Positions 7,563-16,307 of a stretch of DNA of 27,031 nt are shown here, one piece after another. Every line of letters begins with the position of its first letter. Within the stretch, counting starts at the first letter, position 1. The stretch spans positions 1 through 27,031 of the forward strand of contig JAQBYL010000005.1 of the NCBI GenBank assembly GCA_027622495.1, written 5' to 3'. The notes under the pieces were generated by a model, which was not told the DNA's origin, ran no database searches, and saw only the letters and a list, made by a program, of their open reading frames with translations. The position numbers were made by a program, and so were the translations under genes. Origin of the DNA: Pseudomonadota bacterium. Its GTDB lineage: Bacteria; Pseudomonadota; Gammaproteobacteria; Pseudomonadales; Azotimanducaceae.

Positions 7563-8231
7563 ATGCTGCGCAACGCACGAACGTTTCTGTTCGATTTTGA
7601 CGGCACCCTGGCGCCGAATCTGGACCTGCCTGATATGCGCCGCCGGGTCCTCGCCCTGACTGACACCTACGGCGTACCAGCGGCCGTCTACCAGGGGCAA
7701 TACATCGTGGAAGTCATCATTCATGCCGGCGCATGGCTTTCGCAGCGCGATCGCAAAACCGCCGAAGAATATGTGCTGCAAGCCCACACCCTGATCCTGA
7801 ATATCGAACTCGACGCGGCTGCCAGAACTCAGCCGTTTGCGCATACCCGGTCAGTTCTTCAGGACCTCAAAGAGCTCGGTTGCCAGAACGTCATAGTCAC
7901 GCGCAATTGCGCCGAAGCCATCCAGATGGTTTTTCCTGACATGCTCGACTACGTCGCGGCTGCGTTGCCGCGGGGTGCCGTTGAATGGTTAAAGCCGGAT
8001 CCGCGCCATTTAAGCGAGGCGTTAGTCAGGATCAATGCGGACCCGGCATCAGCGGTCATGGTTGGCGATGGGGCCATGGACATGACCTGTGGCAAGAAGC
8101 TCAACCTTTACTGTGTCGGGGTGCTGACCGGGTCGAGCGATCGCATTCGTCTGCAGGACGCGGGTGCTGACCTGGTGCTGGATGATATCTCTGCGCTGGT
8201 CGCTCTGGTGGGTGAGGAGCGTCAACGCTAA
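7563..8231 (+). CDS. HAD superfamily hydrolase, phosphoglycolate phosphatase-like
   Basis: The 222-residue protein carries the four HAD motifs: FLFDFDGTLA with the nucleophile Asp, NVIVTRN with the motif II Thr, WLKPDPRH with the motif III Lys, and MVGDGAMDM with the acidic motif IV. An alpha-helical cap region lies between motifs I and II. It should be a cytoplasmic phosphatase acting on a small phosphorylated metabolite; phosphoglycolate phosphatase-like enzymes are the closest resemblance, but the substrate cannot be read from sequence. ATG 7563 (MLRNART) is preferred to an upstream in-frame start at 7521 because homology begins just before the first Asp motif. It follows aceK by 117 bases and may share its transcript. 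Confidence 0.88.
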   Translation: MLRNARTFLFDFDGTLAPNLDLPDMRRRVLALTDTYGVPAAVYQGQYIVEVIIHAGAWLSQRDRKTAEEYVLQAHTLILNIELDAAARTQPFAHTRSVLQDLKELGCQNVIVTRNCAEAIQMVFPDMLDYVAAALPRGAVEWLKPDPRHLSEALVRINADPASAVMVGDGAMDMTCGKKLNLYCVGVLTGSSDRIRLQDAGADLVLDDISALVALVGEERQR

Positions 8232-8299
8232 CGCCGGCGACAAACCGACTAACACAAAACAAACGAGCCCCCCATATCAACACTGGCGCGAAAGCTGAC

Positions 8300-8322
8300 A
8301 GAGGTTCAATATGCCTCTTTTT
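8300..8322 (+). terminator. Candidate rho-independent terminator
   Basis: AGAGG (8300-8304) pairs with CCTCT (8314-8318) around a nine-base loop and is followed by a run of T residues to 8322. The stem is short, so termination may be weak. It lies after the HAD gene and within the leader of the next small gene, so it could alternatively attenuate that gene. Confidence 0.4.
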
Positions 8323-8341
8323 GGTTGGTTGGGAGAACACG

Positions 8342-8644
8342 ATGCACCGAGCCACCGAAGCCAGAAATGAAATCGGCCCGCTGCTTGACCGCCTGATCAC
8401 GCAGCTCGAAAGCGAAGGCAGCGCAACACAAAGCGCCTATTTCAACCGGATCCGCCGCACCCTGTGCGCCGTCAACAATGATCTGGAACTCACCACCCCC
8501 ATTGTCGAGCTGTCAACCGCACCGGTTGTGGGCTTCCGCTTTTCGCATGACGCTGACGCCCTGATCGATCGGATCCTGGTCAAAGTGGCGCAACTGGCGC
8601 AGGAACTCGAGACCATCACCCCGGTCACACCGGACTATCAGTAG
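8342..8644 (+). CDS. Small protein of unknown function
   Basis: The 100-residue, apparently soluble protein is mostly predicted helix: an amphipathic N-terminal helix (EIGPLLDRLITQLESEG), a basic stretch FNRIRRTLCAVNNDLEL, a middle segment VVGFRFSHDAD, and a C-terminal helix ALIDRILVKVAQLAQELETI. I do not recognise the family. ATG 8342 is chosen over an upstream TTG because GGGAGA sits about five bases before it. Codon use resembles the neighbours, supporting a real gene. It stands alone between a weak terminator and the convergent acyl-CoA dehydrogenase operon. Confidence 0.65.
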   Translation: MHRATEARNEIGPLLDRLITQLESEGSATQSAYFNRIRRTLCAVNNDLELTTPIVELSTAPVVGFRFSHDADALIDRILVKVAQLAQELETITPVTPDYQ

Positions 8645-8663
8645 ACTAATCCCGTACCAGTTC

Positions 8664-8682
8664 GCTTTAGCTTGCTTAAAGC
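8664..8682. terminator. Weak hairpin between convergent genes
   Basis: GCTTTA and TAAAGC form a six-base stem with a seven-base loop in the 53-base gap between convergent genes. There is no clear T-run. A bidirectional terminator is possible but poorly supported. Confidence 0.25.
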
Positions 8683-8697
8683 CATCAGGGCAATCGA

Positions 8698-9909
8698 TCA
8701 GTTCGACGTCGGCACATCGGTAAAGGGGATGCCTTTGTCCATGCGCGGCTCCTGGGGCAGACCCAGCACACGCTCGGCGATGATGTTGGCCATGATCTCA
8801 TCGGTGCCACCAGCAATCCGAAACCCCGGAACACTCATGTAGCTGCTTTGAAATAGGCTGCTTTCTTCAGCGAACTCCGGATCCCAGATCGCCCCCGACT
8901 GTTCCATCAGGTCGATGGCAAACGAAGACATGTCCTGCGTCTTTGGCGCGCCAACCAGCTTGCCGATAGAGTTTTCCGGGCCCGGGATTTCACCCTTGGA
9001 CAAGGCGGTCAGAGAGCGGTAGCCGGTGTATTTCAAGCCGGACTCCTGGCAATACCAGTCAGCCAGTTTTGCCCGGACTGCGGCATTCTCAATGGCCGGC
9101 TTGCCGTCTATCTGCACCCGCTGCGCAAGCTTGGATACCGATCGGAAGCCGACTACAGTGCCACCAGCACCGATCGATGCACGCTCGTTCATCAGCGTGG
9201 TCAGCGCGACCTGCCAGCCCTGGCCAACCTCACCGAGGCGTTGCGAATCAGGGATGCGCACGTCAGTGAAATACACCTCATTGAAGTTGGCATCGCCAGA
9301 CAACTGTTTGATCGGCTTGATCTCGATCCCCGGCGACTTCATGTCCAGGAAGAAATAGCTCAGGCCCTTGTGCTTGGCAACGGTAGGATCGGTTCGCAGC
9401 ACCAGGATGCCGAAGTCTGAATAGTGGGCGCCGGAGGTCCAGATTTTCTGGCCATTAACCACCCACTCATCGCCATCGCGTTCCCCCTTGGTGCGCAGCG
9501 CCGCCAGATCAGATCCACCGGCGGGTTCACTGAAGAGCTGACACCATATTTCTTCACCACTGGCGAGTTTGGGCAGGTAGCGCGCCTGATGTTCAGGTGC
9601 CGCCCAGGTCATCAGTGTGGGTGCCGCCATGCCCTGACCGATGCCGAAAATACCGCCCGGCAGGTTGCGGAACTTGGATTCCTCCTGGTTGAGGATAACC
9701 CCTTCAATGGCGCTGGCGCCGCGCCCGCCAAATTCTTTTGGCCAGCGAATACAGGCCCAACCGGCCTCATATTTACGCATCTGCCACAGTTTGGCCTGTT
9801 CAATATAGTCGAGCCCTGCCAGTTCATCGGCACTGGGCACGTTCTTGGCAAGCCATGTCCGGGCTTCGCTGCGGAATGCTGCCTCTTCTTTAGTATCATT
9901 AAAATCCAT
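8698..9909 (-). CDS. Acyl-CoA dehydrogenase, catalytic-type subunit
   Basis: The 403-residue acyl-CoA dehydrogenase has a standard FAD/substrate loop, QLFSEPAGGSDLAAL (about 124-138). KIWTSGAHYSDF follows, and AGGTDEIMANIIAERVLGLP lies near the C-terminus. At the medium-chain enzyme's catalytic position this last motif has Gly instead of Glu, but E242 in LMNERASIG occupies the alternative base position used by isovaleryl-CoA dehydrogenase-type enzymes. It should oxidise an acyl-CoA to the trans-2-enoyl-CoA, passing electrons to ETF. ATG 9909 is preceded by AAGGAG seven bases away. The partner gene ends 11 bases upstream, so they form an operon. The pair resembles mycobacterial steroid-degrading FadE heterodimers; the actual substrate is unknown. 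Confidence 0.92.
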   Translation of the reverse strand: MDFNDTKEEAAFRSEARTWLAKNVPSADELAGLDYIEQAKLWQMRKYEAGWACIRWPKEFGGRGASAIEGVILNQEESKFRNLPGGIFGIGQGMAAPTLMTWAAPEHQARYLPKLASGEEIWCQLFSEPAGGSDLAALRTKGERDGDEWVVNGQKIWTSGAHYSDFGILVLRTDPTVAKHKGLSYFFLDMKSPGIEIKPIKQLSGDANFNEVYFTDVRIPDSQRLGEVGQGWQVALTTLMNERASIGAGGTVVGFRSVSKLAQRVQIDGKPAIENAAVRAKLADWYCQESGLKYTGYRSLTALSKGEIPGPENSIGKLVGAPKTQDMSSFAIDLMEQSGAIWDPEFAEESSLFQSSYMSVPGFRIAGGTDEIMANIIAERVLGLPQEPRMDKGIPFTDVPTSN

Positions 9910-9920
9910 CTTTGAGCTCC

Positions 9921-11042
9921 TTACGCTGCATCCGACGTCTGTTGTGCCAACGCCGCATCGACCAGTTTGTCCTGCCACTGCGCTTCACTGCCGATCAACA
10001 CCGACAGAACCTTCGAGCGGCGGTAAAAGAACTGGCAATCAAATTCCCAGGTATAACCCATGCCACCGTGCGTCTGAATGTTTTCTTTAGAGGCAAAATA
10101 GTAGGCCTGGATAGCTGACACCCTTGCCGTCGCCGCGGCAAGAGCCAGTTCGTCGGCGTCGGTGTTCAGTGCCCATGCACCAAAGTAACAGTTAGATTTC
10201 GCCAGGGTATTTTTGACATACATGTTGGCGAGTTTGTGTTTGATTGCCTGGTAACTGGCGATCGGCCGACCAAACGCAAAACGCCCCAGAGCATACTCTT
10301 TGGCCTGTTCGAGGGCGGCTTCTGCACCACCGACCTGTTCCCACGCATACAGAACCGCAGCACGGTTAAGCAGTCGCTCGTGCAACGCCCAGCCATTACC
10401 TTCATCACCCAGCAGTTGCGCATCCGCGCCGTCAAAGGTCAGGCGCGCCTGGCCGCGTGTGGGGTCGATGGTGTTGACGCTTTCGCGCTTAACCGATTTC
10501 TGATTGAGATCCACAAGATACAGACCCGGACCCTTGCCGGACTTTGCCAGCACAGTCGCGATGTTGGCAATGGAGCCGTCCATCACCGGTACTTTTGTGC
10601 CACTCAATTTGCCGTTTGTAACGGTGCAGGTGAGGGTTGTGGGGCTGACCCGGCCCTGGCCTTCGGCGCTGGCAAACGTGCCGATCACCTCACCGGTGGC
10701 GAGTTTCGGCAGCCACGCTTCTTTCTGTACGGTTGATCCTGCCAGCAGCAGGCTTTCTGTGGCGAGATAAACAGAGGACGAAAACGGGATTGGCGCCACT
10801 GCCCGGCCGATTTCTTCTGCAATCACCACCAGTTCAAGATAACCGAGGCCGAGACCGCCGTACTCCTCCGGGACCACGGCTGCCGTCCAGCCCATTTCGG
10901 CGACTTTGCGCCACAGGTCGGCGTCGTAGTCGGTAGCGCCATCCAGCACCGCCCGAACCTTGCTCATCGGGCAATTATCTTTGAGAAAACCACGCGCCTG
11001 TTCGCGCAGCAAGTTCTGTTCTTCCGAGAATTCGAAGTTCAT
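9921..11042 (-). CDS. Acyl-CoA dehydrogenase-like protein, probable non-catalytic partner subunit
   Basis: The 373-residue protein has the acyl-CoA dehydrogenase fold: FEFSEEQNLLREQAR, VVPEEYGGLGLGYLEL, FAFGRPIASYQAIKHKLA and ENIQTHGGMGYTWE. The canonical SEPxGGSD loop is replaced by FASAEGQGRVSP. Both known positions for the catalytic Glu seem to lack it: LLNRAAVLYAWE has no Glu where the partner has NER, and SVLIGSEAQW has Ile where medium-chain enzymes have Glu. This fits a structural partner in a heterotetramer with the downstream enzyme, as known for mycobacterial FadE26-FadE27-type pairs. A strong GGGGGAG lies before the ATG at 11042. It is the first gene of the two-gene operon and is divergent from nadE. 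Confidence 0.9.
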   Translation of the reverse strand: MNFEFSEEQNLLREQARGFLKDNCPMSKVRAVLDGATDYDADLWRKVAEMGWTAAVVPEEYGGLGLGYLELVVIAEEIGRAVAPIPFSSSVYLATESLLLAGSTVQKEAWLPKLATGEVIGTFASAEGQGRVSPTTLTCTVTNGKLSGTKVPVMDGSIANIATVLAKSGKGPGLYLVDLNQKSVKRESVNTIDPTRGQARLTFDGADAQLLGDEGNGWALHERLLNRAAVLYAWEQVGGAEAALEQAKEYALGRFAFGRPIASYQAIKHKLANMYVKNTLAKSNCYFGAWALNTDADELALAAATARVSAIQAYYFASKENIQTHGGMGYTWEFDCQFFYRRSKVLSVLIGSEAQWQDKLVDAALAQQTSDAA

Positions 11043-11123
11043 GCAACTCCCCCTTTAAAATGCGACGAACGCTCGATTCTCCACACTTTAGGCTTGAAAG
11101 GCGAGCCTGAGTACAATGGCGCC

Positions 11124-13046
11124 ATGGACTACACCTCATATGGCTATATCCGCACTGCCGCCGCAGCGCCAATCGTGCACATTGCCGACCCGCGGCAGAA
11201 TGCGCTCGAGATCATTGCCCTGATCAATGAGTTCGAGCGTGCGGGTGTGAGCATTGCCGTGTTCCCGGAACTTGCCCTCACCGGCTACAGTTGTGAAGAC
11301 CTGTTCTTTTCTTCTGATCTGCAAACCGCGGTCCGACCGGCGCTGAAACAGATTGCCGATGCCTGCGACGGAATCATCGGTGTGGTCGGAACTCCGTGGC
11401 TGACAGCCGATGCCCGACGGCTCAACTGCGCAGCTGTTCTGTATCGGGGCCAGGTTCTTGGCCTGGTCCCAAAACAGGCGCTGCCCAATTACGGTGAATT
11501 TTATGAGCGGCGCTGGTTCGTGTCGGGTATGGGTGTGGACCTCAAGGTCAGCGATCCGCTGCTCGGTGATTTCAGGATCAAACCTGAGCAGCTCTTCAGC
11601 TGCGCTGGCGCGACCTTCGCCATCGAAATCTGTGAAGACCTGTGGGCACCGGACCCACCCGGCAATCAGCACGCCCTGGCGGGGGCGGATCTGCTGCTGA
11701 ATCTTTCTGCCAGCACCGAACTGATCAGCAAGGCCGACTATCGTCGCGAGCTGGTGCGCATGCTGAGCGGTCAGCGCATCTGCGCATACCTGTATGCCGC
11801 GGCGGGGCCGGAAGAATCAACCAAGGATGTGGTTTTCGGCGGCCACCTGATTGCGGCGGAAAACGGTCAGGTGCTCACCGAAAGCAAACGCTTCGCGCGA
11901 TCAAGCACCCTGCTCACTGATTTTGACCTGGACAAGATCAGCCACGATCGCCAGCAGAACAACACCTTCGCCAATGCGCCACGGCCAGGGGGTTACGCCT
12001 GCGTTGACAGCGGCCACATGAGCGTTGCGATCAGTCAGCTGAACCGCAGCTATCCGGCGCATCCGTTCGTGCCCGATGACGAACAAGTTTTCGACGCGCG
12101 GGCAGCCGAGATCCTCGCTATTCAGACCACCGGTCTGGCCCGACGCTGTCGCGGCGCCGGGATTGAACATCTGGTTATTGGTCTGTCTGGAGGGCTAGAT
12201 TCAACCCTTGCGTTTCTCGTGTGTCTTGACACCCTGGCCCAACTCGACCTGCCGAAAGGACACCTGCATGCCTTGACCATGCCGGGTCCCGGCACCACCG
12301 ACCATACCTTACGCAGCGCACGCATGCTGGGCACCTGTGCCTCTGTAGATGTGCGGGAAATCCCTATTTTCGAAGCTGTGCAGCAGCACCTCAAAGATCT
12401 GAACCACAGCAAGGACGACGACGTTGTCTTCGAAAACGCTCAGGCGCGCGAGCGTACTCAGTTGCTGTTCAATCACGCCAACAAAGTGGGTGGGCTGGTG
12501 GTGGGCACGGGTGATCTGTCGGAACTGGCGCTCGGCTGGTGCACGTTCAATGCCGATCACATGGCCAACTACAACGTTAACGCAAGCGTTCCAAAAACCA
12601 TGATGGCCTACCTGGTGCGCTGGTATGCAAAGTACCGCGCAGACCCGGCACTGAGCCAGGTGCTGGAAAGGGTGCTCCAAACACCAATCTCACCTGAACT
12701 GCTGGCACCCCGCGAAGGACAGATCAGTCAGCACACGGAATCGATCATTGGTCCCTATGAGCTGCATGACTTTTTCTTGTTCCACTACCTGCGCAACGGT
12801 TTCGCCGCGGAAAAGATCTTCCATCTCGCGCGGAACTCATTCACAGGTTATGGCGAAGACGAAATCAGAAAATGGCTCGCGGTGTTCTTCCGCCGGTTTT
12901 TTGCCGCGCAGTTCAAACGCACCACTTTACCGCCGGGACCGAAGGTCGGATCGGTCAGCCTGTCTCCCCGCGGGGACTGGCGCATGCCCGACGAGGCTTC
13001 GGCAGCATTGATCATCAGCCAGATCGAGGGCCTGGGTCGGGGCTAG
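11124..13046 (+). CDS. nadE: Glutamine-dependent NAD+ synthetase
   Basis: The 640-residue fusion joins an N-terminal nitrilase-like glutaminase to a C-terminal NAD+ synthetase. The glutaminase triad is visible as E49 (FPELALTG), K117 (VPKQALPNYGEF) and C170 (AIEICEDLW). The synthetase P-loop is LSGGLDST (residues 354-361), followed by GTGDLSELALGW. It makes NAD+ from nicotinate adenine dinucleotide with ATP, using ammonia channelled from glutamine. ATG 11124 is preferred to an upstream in-frame TTG at 11094 because homology begins around SYGYIRTAAAAP. An ATG at 11116 is in another frame. Its length fits the glutamine-dependent class. It is divergent from the acyl-CoA dehydrogenase operon across about 80 bases and convergent with dapD. 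Confidence 0.95.
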   Translation: MDYTSYGYIRTAAAAPIVHIADPRQNALEIIALINEFERAGVSIAVFPELALTGYSCEDLFFSSDLQTAVRPALKQIADACDGIIGVVGTPWLTADARRLNCAAVLYRGQVLGLVPKQALPNYGEFYERRWFVSGMGVDLKVSDPLLGDFRIKPEQLFSCAGATFAIEICEDLWAPDPPGNQHALAGADLLLNLSASTELISKADYRRELVRMLSGQRICAYLYAAAGPEESTKDVVFGGHLIAAENGQVLTESKRFARSSTLLTDFDLDKISHDRQQNNTFANAPRPGGYACVDSGHMSVAISQLNRSYPAHPFVPDDEQVFDARAAEILAIQTTGLARRCRGAGIEHLVIGLSGGLDSTLAFLVCLDTLAQLDLPKGHLHALTMPGPGTTDHTLRSARMLGTCASVDVREIPIFEAVQQHLKDLNHSKDDDVVFENAQARERTQLLFNHANKVGGLVVGTGDLSELALGWCTFNADHMANYNVNASVPKTMMAYLVRWYAKYRADPALSQVLERVLQTPISPELLAPREGQISQHTESIIGPYELHDFFLFHYLRNGFAAEKIFHLARNSFTGYGEDEIRKWLAVFFRRFFAAQFKRTTLPPGPKVGSVSLSPRGDWRMPDEASAALIISQIEGLGRG

Positions 13047-13065
13047 TGCCCTGTCCGGAACTAAG

Positions 13066-13896
13066 TCAATCCCTCAACAATTCGTTGATCGAAGTTTTCT
13101 CCCGTGTCCGTGCATCCACCTGTTTGATGATCACAGCACAATACAGATTAGGACTTTGCCGATCCGCACTGCCGCCCCCGCCGATCGATCCTGCCACCAC
13201 CACGGAATAGGCTGGCACCCTTCCATACATCACTTCACCGGTGGCCCGGTCGACGATCTTGGTGGACGAGGTGATGTAAACCCCCATGGACAGCACACTG
13301 CCTTCTTCGACGATGACGCCTTCAGCTACTTCCGATCTGGCGCCGATGAAACAGTTGTCTTCAATGATCACCGGGTTGTCCTGCAAGGGTTCCAGCACAC
13401 CGGCGATTCCCGCACCCCCCGATATGTGGCAGTTCTCGCCGATCTGGGCACAGGACCCTACCGTGGCCCAGGTGTCGATCATGGTCCCGCTACCGACCCG
13501 CGCCCCGACGTTGATGAAACTTGGCATCAGGACCACACCTGGTGCGATATAGGCCGAACGGCGGACAACCGCGCTCGGCACAGCGCGGAAGCCTGCGGTT
13601 CGAAAGTCACCCTCTGACCAGGTGGCAAACTTGGACGGTACCTTGTCCCACCAGCCTCCGCCGTCTGGACCGCCTGAGATCATCGTCATGTCGTTCAGAC
13701 GAAAGCTCAGCAACACTGCCTTTTTTAACCACTGATGGATATGCCACGCTCCATTGATCTTTTCTGCAACCCGCGCCTCCCCGCTGTCGAGCAGGCTCAG
13801 GACGGACTCAACTGCGTCCCGAACCTCACCACGGGTCGACGGACCGATGGTGGAGATATTTTCCCAGGCCTGATCGATGGTCTGTTCCAGAGACAT
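13066..13896 (-). CDS. dapD: 2,3,4,5-tetrahydropyridine-2,6-dicarboxylate N-succinyltransferase
   Basis: The 276-residue protein is DapD, which succinylates tetrahydrodipicolinate in the succinylase route to meso-diaminopimelate and lysine. It shows a helical N-terminal domain followed by a left-handed beta-helix of hexapeptide repeats (INVGARVGSGTMIDTWATVG, then ISGGAGIAGVLEP). The conserved IIEDNCFIGARSEVAEGVIV block and the C-terminal VAGSIGGGG region follow. ATG 13896 (MSLEQT) is preceded by AAGGA eight bases away, and the longer in-frame ATG at 13956 is rejected. The gene faces nadE, with about 20 bases between stops. It shares a 128-base upstream gap with the secreted MBL gene; I see no strong promoter consensus there. 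Confidence 0.95.
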   Translation of the reverse strand: MSLEQTIDQAWENISTIGPSTRGEVRDAVESVLSLLDSGEARVAEKINGAWHIHQWLKKAVLLSFRLNDMTMISGGPDGGGWWDKVPSKFATWSEGDFRTAGFRAVPSAVVRRSAYIAPGVVLMPSFINVGARVGSGTMIDTWATVGSCAQIGENCHISGGAGIAGVLEPLQDNPVIIEDNCFIGARSEVAEGVIVEEGSVLSMGVYITSSTKIVDRATGEVMYGRVPAYSVVVAGSIGGGGSADRQSPNLYCAVIIKQVDARTREKTSINELLRD

Positions 13897-14024
13897 CGGT
13901 GGTTTCCTTATCTGACATGCAACTCGCGTGAGCATAGCATCGCCAACGTAATCCAACTCCGATCCAAACGAAATTCTGATTTCTTGCTAAAGTTCGCAGC
14001 CAGGGGAAACAAGGGGCTCGCACG

Positions 14025-14951
14025 ATGCGTTTAATCATGTTGCTGACAGCGTTTGTCGCGGCGACTGCCATGGCTCAGGAGGGTCCTCCCTTCTGTGGTG
14101 AAGAAGGGCCATGGATCCAGATTCTGGGTGCCGGTGGGTCCGATCTCAATGACGGCCTGAGCGGTTCCGGCTATCTTGTCTGGATCGACAACCAGGCGCG
14201 TCTCTTGGTAGATCCGGGGCCCGGTTCATCCACAGCGTTTGATCGCAGTGGCGCAAATTTCGCAGACCTCGACGCAGTGGTGTTCACCCATCTGCATGCC
14301 GACCACACTGCGGACTTCCCGGCCTTCATTCAGGGTTCGTATTTTTCCGAACGGGATCAGCCGCTCATCGTTCTTGGGCCCGACAGTTCTCCGAGTCTTT
14401 CTGATCAGTTCACAGACACAGAGACGTTCATCGCGCGCCTGATCGGACCGAACGGCGCGTATGCTCATCTCGCGGAATTTTTAACCTACAAGAGCACAGG
14501 CGGTTACAAGATCAACGCCCGCAACGTGCCATCCACCGGTTCGCGTAAATGGGCCCGTTTCAGTTCGGACCACTTTCGCCTGTCTTCGGTGCCAGTTAAT
14601 CATGGTACGGTTCCTGCGATCGCCTGGCGGGTAGACATGGAGGGTTACGGCATCGTGTTCACCGGCGACTTCAGCAACTCAAAGAACGTCATGGCCAATT
14701 TCGCCAAGGATGTCACTGCCCTGGTTATCGATCACGCCATACCCGAAAACGCGCGTGGTGAAGCACGCGATCTGCACGTCACCCCTTCGCAGATCGGTCA
14801 GATTGCCGGCCGCGCCAAGCCCAATATGGTCATCCTCAGTCACCGCACAAAAAGAACGATGGGGCGCGAAAGCCAGAGCCGCGCGCTGATCGAAGATCAG
14901 TACGAGGGTTCTGTGCTGTTCGCTAACGACATGGAATGCTGGGGGCTGTGA
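14025..14951 (+). CDS. Secreted MBL-fold metallo-hydrolase
   Basis: The 308-residue protein begins with a signal peptide (MRLIMLLTAFVAATAMAQ), so the mature enzyme should be periplasmic or secreted. The zinc motif THLHADH is intact (H89, H91, D93, H94), followed by VNHGTVP (H193), FTGDFS (D215) and LSHR (H273). This resembles the RNase Z/arylsulfatase-like branch of the MBL superfamily, whose exported members act on small esters or phosphodiesters; the substrate is unknown. Cysteines near both ends (C24 and the final ECWGL) could form a disulfide. AAGGGG lies eight bases before the ATG. It heads a run with the DUF924 gene 22 bases downstream and the AlkD-like gene. Confidence 0.9.
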   Translation: MRLIMLLTAFVAATAMAQEGPPFCGEEGPWIQILGAGGSDLNDGLSGSGYLVWIDNQARLLVDPGPGSSTAFDRSGANFADLDAVVFTHLHADHTADFPAFIQGSYFSERDQPLIVLGPDSSPSLSDQFTDTETFIARLIGPNGAYAHLAEFLTYKSTGGYKINARNVPSTGSRKWARFSSDHFRLSSVPVNHGTVPAIAWRVDMEGYGIVFTGDFSNSKNVMANFAKDVTALVIDHAIPENARGEARDLHVTPSQIGQIAGRAKPNMVILSHRTKRTMGRESQSRALIEDQYEGSVLFANDMECWGL

Positions 14952-14973
14952 TCTCAAGCGGGCAAGGTTCCAA

Positions 14974-15582
14974 ATGCCATACACGGAAATCCTCGACTTC
15001 TGGTTCGGTAACCTAACCAACGGTTTCGCCAACGAAGCTCATCGCACCACCTGGTTCGCCCGGTCTGATGACTTTGATGAAAGCATTCGAACCCGCTTCG
15101 CGCCCTGCCTCGAGACCGCTGCCACTGGCGGTCTGACCGAATGGCTGGAAACCTCTCAGGGCCGCCTGGCCTACATCATCGCGACGGATCAGTTCCCCCG
15201 TAACCTCTATCGCGACAGCCCGACCGCTTTTGCAACCGATCACCTTGCTCTCACCGCGGCCAAAGCGGGTATTCACATGGGTGCAGATCAGCACCTTGCA
15301 TTAGATGAACGCAGTTTTTTCTATCTGCCGTTCGAACACTGTGAACGCCTTGAGGAACAACACACGTGTGTTGGTCTGTTCATGCAGCTGCGTGATCAGA
15401 CCCCGGCTGGGCAGCGGCACATCACCGGCAGTTCACTTCGTTTTGCCCAACAGCACCGCGACGTGATTCAAACCTTCGGTCGTTTCCCGCATCGCAATCG
15501 AGCGTTGAACAGAGTCTCCACCCCCGCTGAACTCAGCTACCTCGCCGCGGGCGGTGGATTCAGCCAGAAGGTCGAAAAATGA
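14974..15582 (+). CDS. DUF924 family protein
   Basis: The 202-residue soluble protein has the DUF924 pattern: ILDFWFG at the N-terminus, WFARSDDFDESIRTRF, a central LAYIIATDQFPRNLYRDSPTAF, FFYLPFEHCE, and a C-terminal GRFPHRNRALNRVSTPAE. The family is widespread and helical (TPR-like) but biochemically uncharacterised. It has no signal peptide. Its TGA overlaps the ATG of the AlkD-like gene (ATGA), so translation is coupled. The functional link between this protein and the neighbouring secreted hydrolase is not evident. Confidence 0.9.
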   Translation: MPYTEILDFWFGNLTNGFANEAHRTTWFARSDDFDESIRTRFAPCLETAATGGLTEWLETSQGRLAYIIATDQFPRNLYRDSPTAFATDHLALTAAKAGIHMGADQHLALDERSFFYLPFEHCERLEEQHTCVGLFMQLRDQTPAGQRHITGSSLRFAQQHRDVIQTFGRFPHRNRALNRVSTPAELSYLAAGGGFSQKVEK

Positions 15583-16307
15583 GCACAAAAGACCCAGCCA
15601 GCGCACTGCGAAACGCACTGCGTCGCGAAATGAAAACACTCGCCAATCCAACACGAGCAATCCAGCAACAGGCCTATATGAAATCGGCGATGCCATACCT
15701 CGGGCTCACCGCCCCTGAGCTTACGCAATTGCTCAAAACACTGTTACCCGCACACCCCCTGCCAACCGAAGCCCTCTGGCAGACGGCCGTGCTGCATCTG
15801 TGGCGCAAAGCGACCCATCGCGAGGAACGTTATGCGGCGGTAGCACTCGCCGAGTATCGCCCGTACAAGGCCTGGCTGACCCCGCAAGCGGTGCCCATGC
15901 TCGAGGAGATGGTGGTCACTGGCGCATGGTGGGATTTTGTTGATCATCTGGCCACCCGACATTTTTTCAAGCTTCGCACAACCCACCGAAAGGAAGTTCA
16001 CAAGCTCATGCGGCAATGGGCCCGGGACCCAGACATCTGGCGGCGGCGCGTGGCGATTCTGTTTCAGCTGAAAGCCAGGGCGGATACGGATGAGGCACTG
16101 CTGTTTCATGCGATCGAATACTCGATGGGGGAGAAGGAGTTCTTTTTGCGGAAGGCTATTGGGGTTGGGTGGATTGCAGGTAGTCTATGGCCAGGGAGCT
16201 CATGGCTCGGACGCCGGGGAGCAGGGCGGCTTCGTCTATGTAGAAGTAGGGGGAGTGGTTGGGGATGGCTTTTTCGGGGGGGATGTCGGCGGGGCGGGCG
16301 CCGATGA
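15579..16307 (+). CDS. DNA alkylation repair (AlkD-like) protein with replaced C-terminus
   Basis: The 242-residue ORF matches the HEAT-repeat DNA alkylation repair family through about residue 195. Recognisable parts are the N-terminal helix set (RAIQQQAYMKSAMPYLGL), ALWQTAVLHLWRKATHREERYAA, VTGAWWDFVDHLATRH, DPDIWRRRVAILFQLK and EKEFFLRKAIG. The family would normally continue with WALREY and a further 35-40 residues. Here the last 47 residues are an arginine-, glycine- and tryptophan-rich tail, read from sequence that is antisense to the end of the M20 amidohydrolase. The conserved part ends at about 16163 and the M20 stop is at 16156-16158, so the two genes abut at the loss. The product may still bind DNA but lacks its last helices. 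Confidence 0.8.
   Translation: MSTKDPASALRNALRREMKTLANPTRAIQQQAYMKSAMPYLGLTAPELTQLLKTLLPAHPLPTEALWQTAVLHLWRKATHREERYAAVALAEYRPYKAWLTPQAVPMLEEMVVTGAWWDFVDHLATRHFFKLRTTHRKEVHKLMRQWARDPDIWRRRVAILFQLKARADTDEALLFHAIEYSMGEKEFFLRKAIGVGWIAGSLWPGSSWLGRRGAGRLRLCRSRGSGWGWLFRGGCRRGGRR

Noticed and set aside
11094..11117. TTGAAA and TACAAT as a promoter for nadE
   Set aside because: The spacing is only 12 bases and TACAAT is too close to the start codon for a normal leader.
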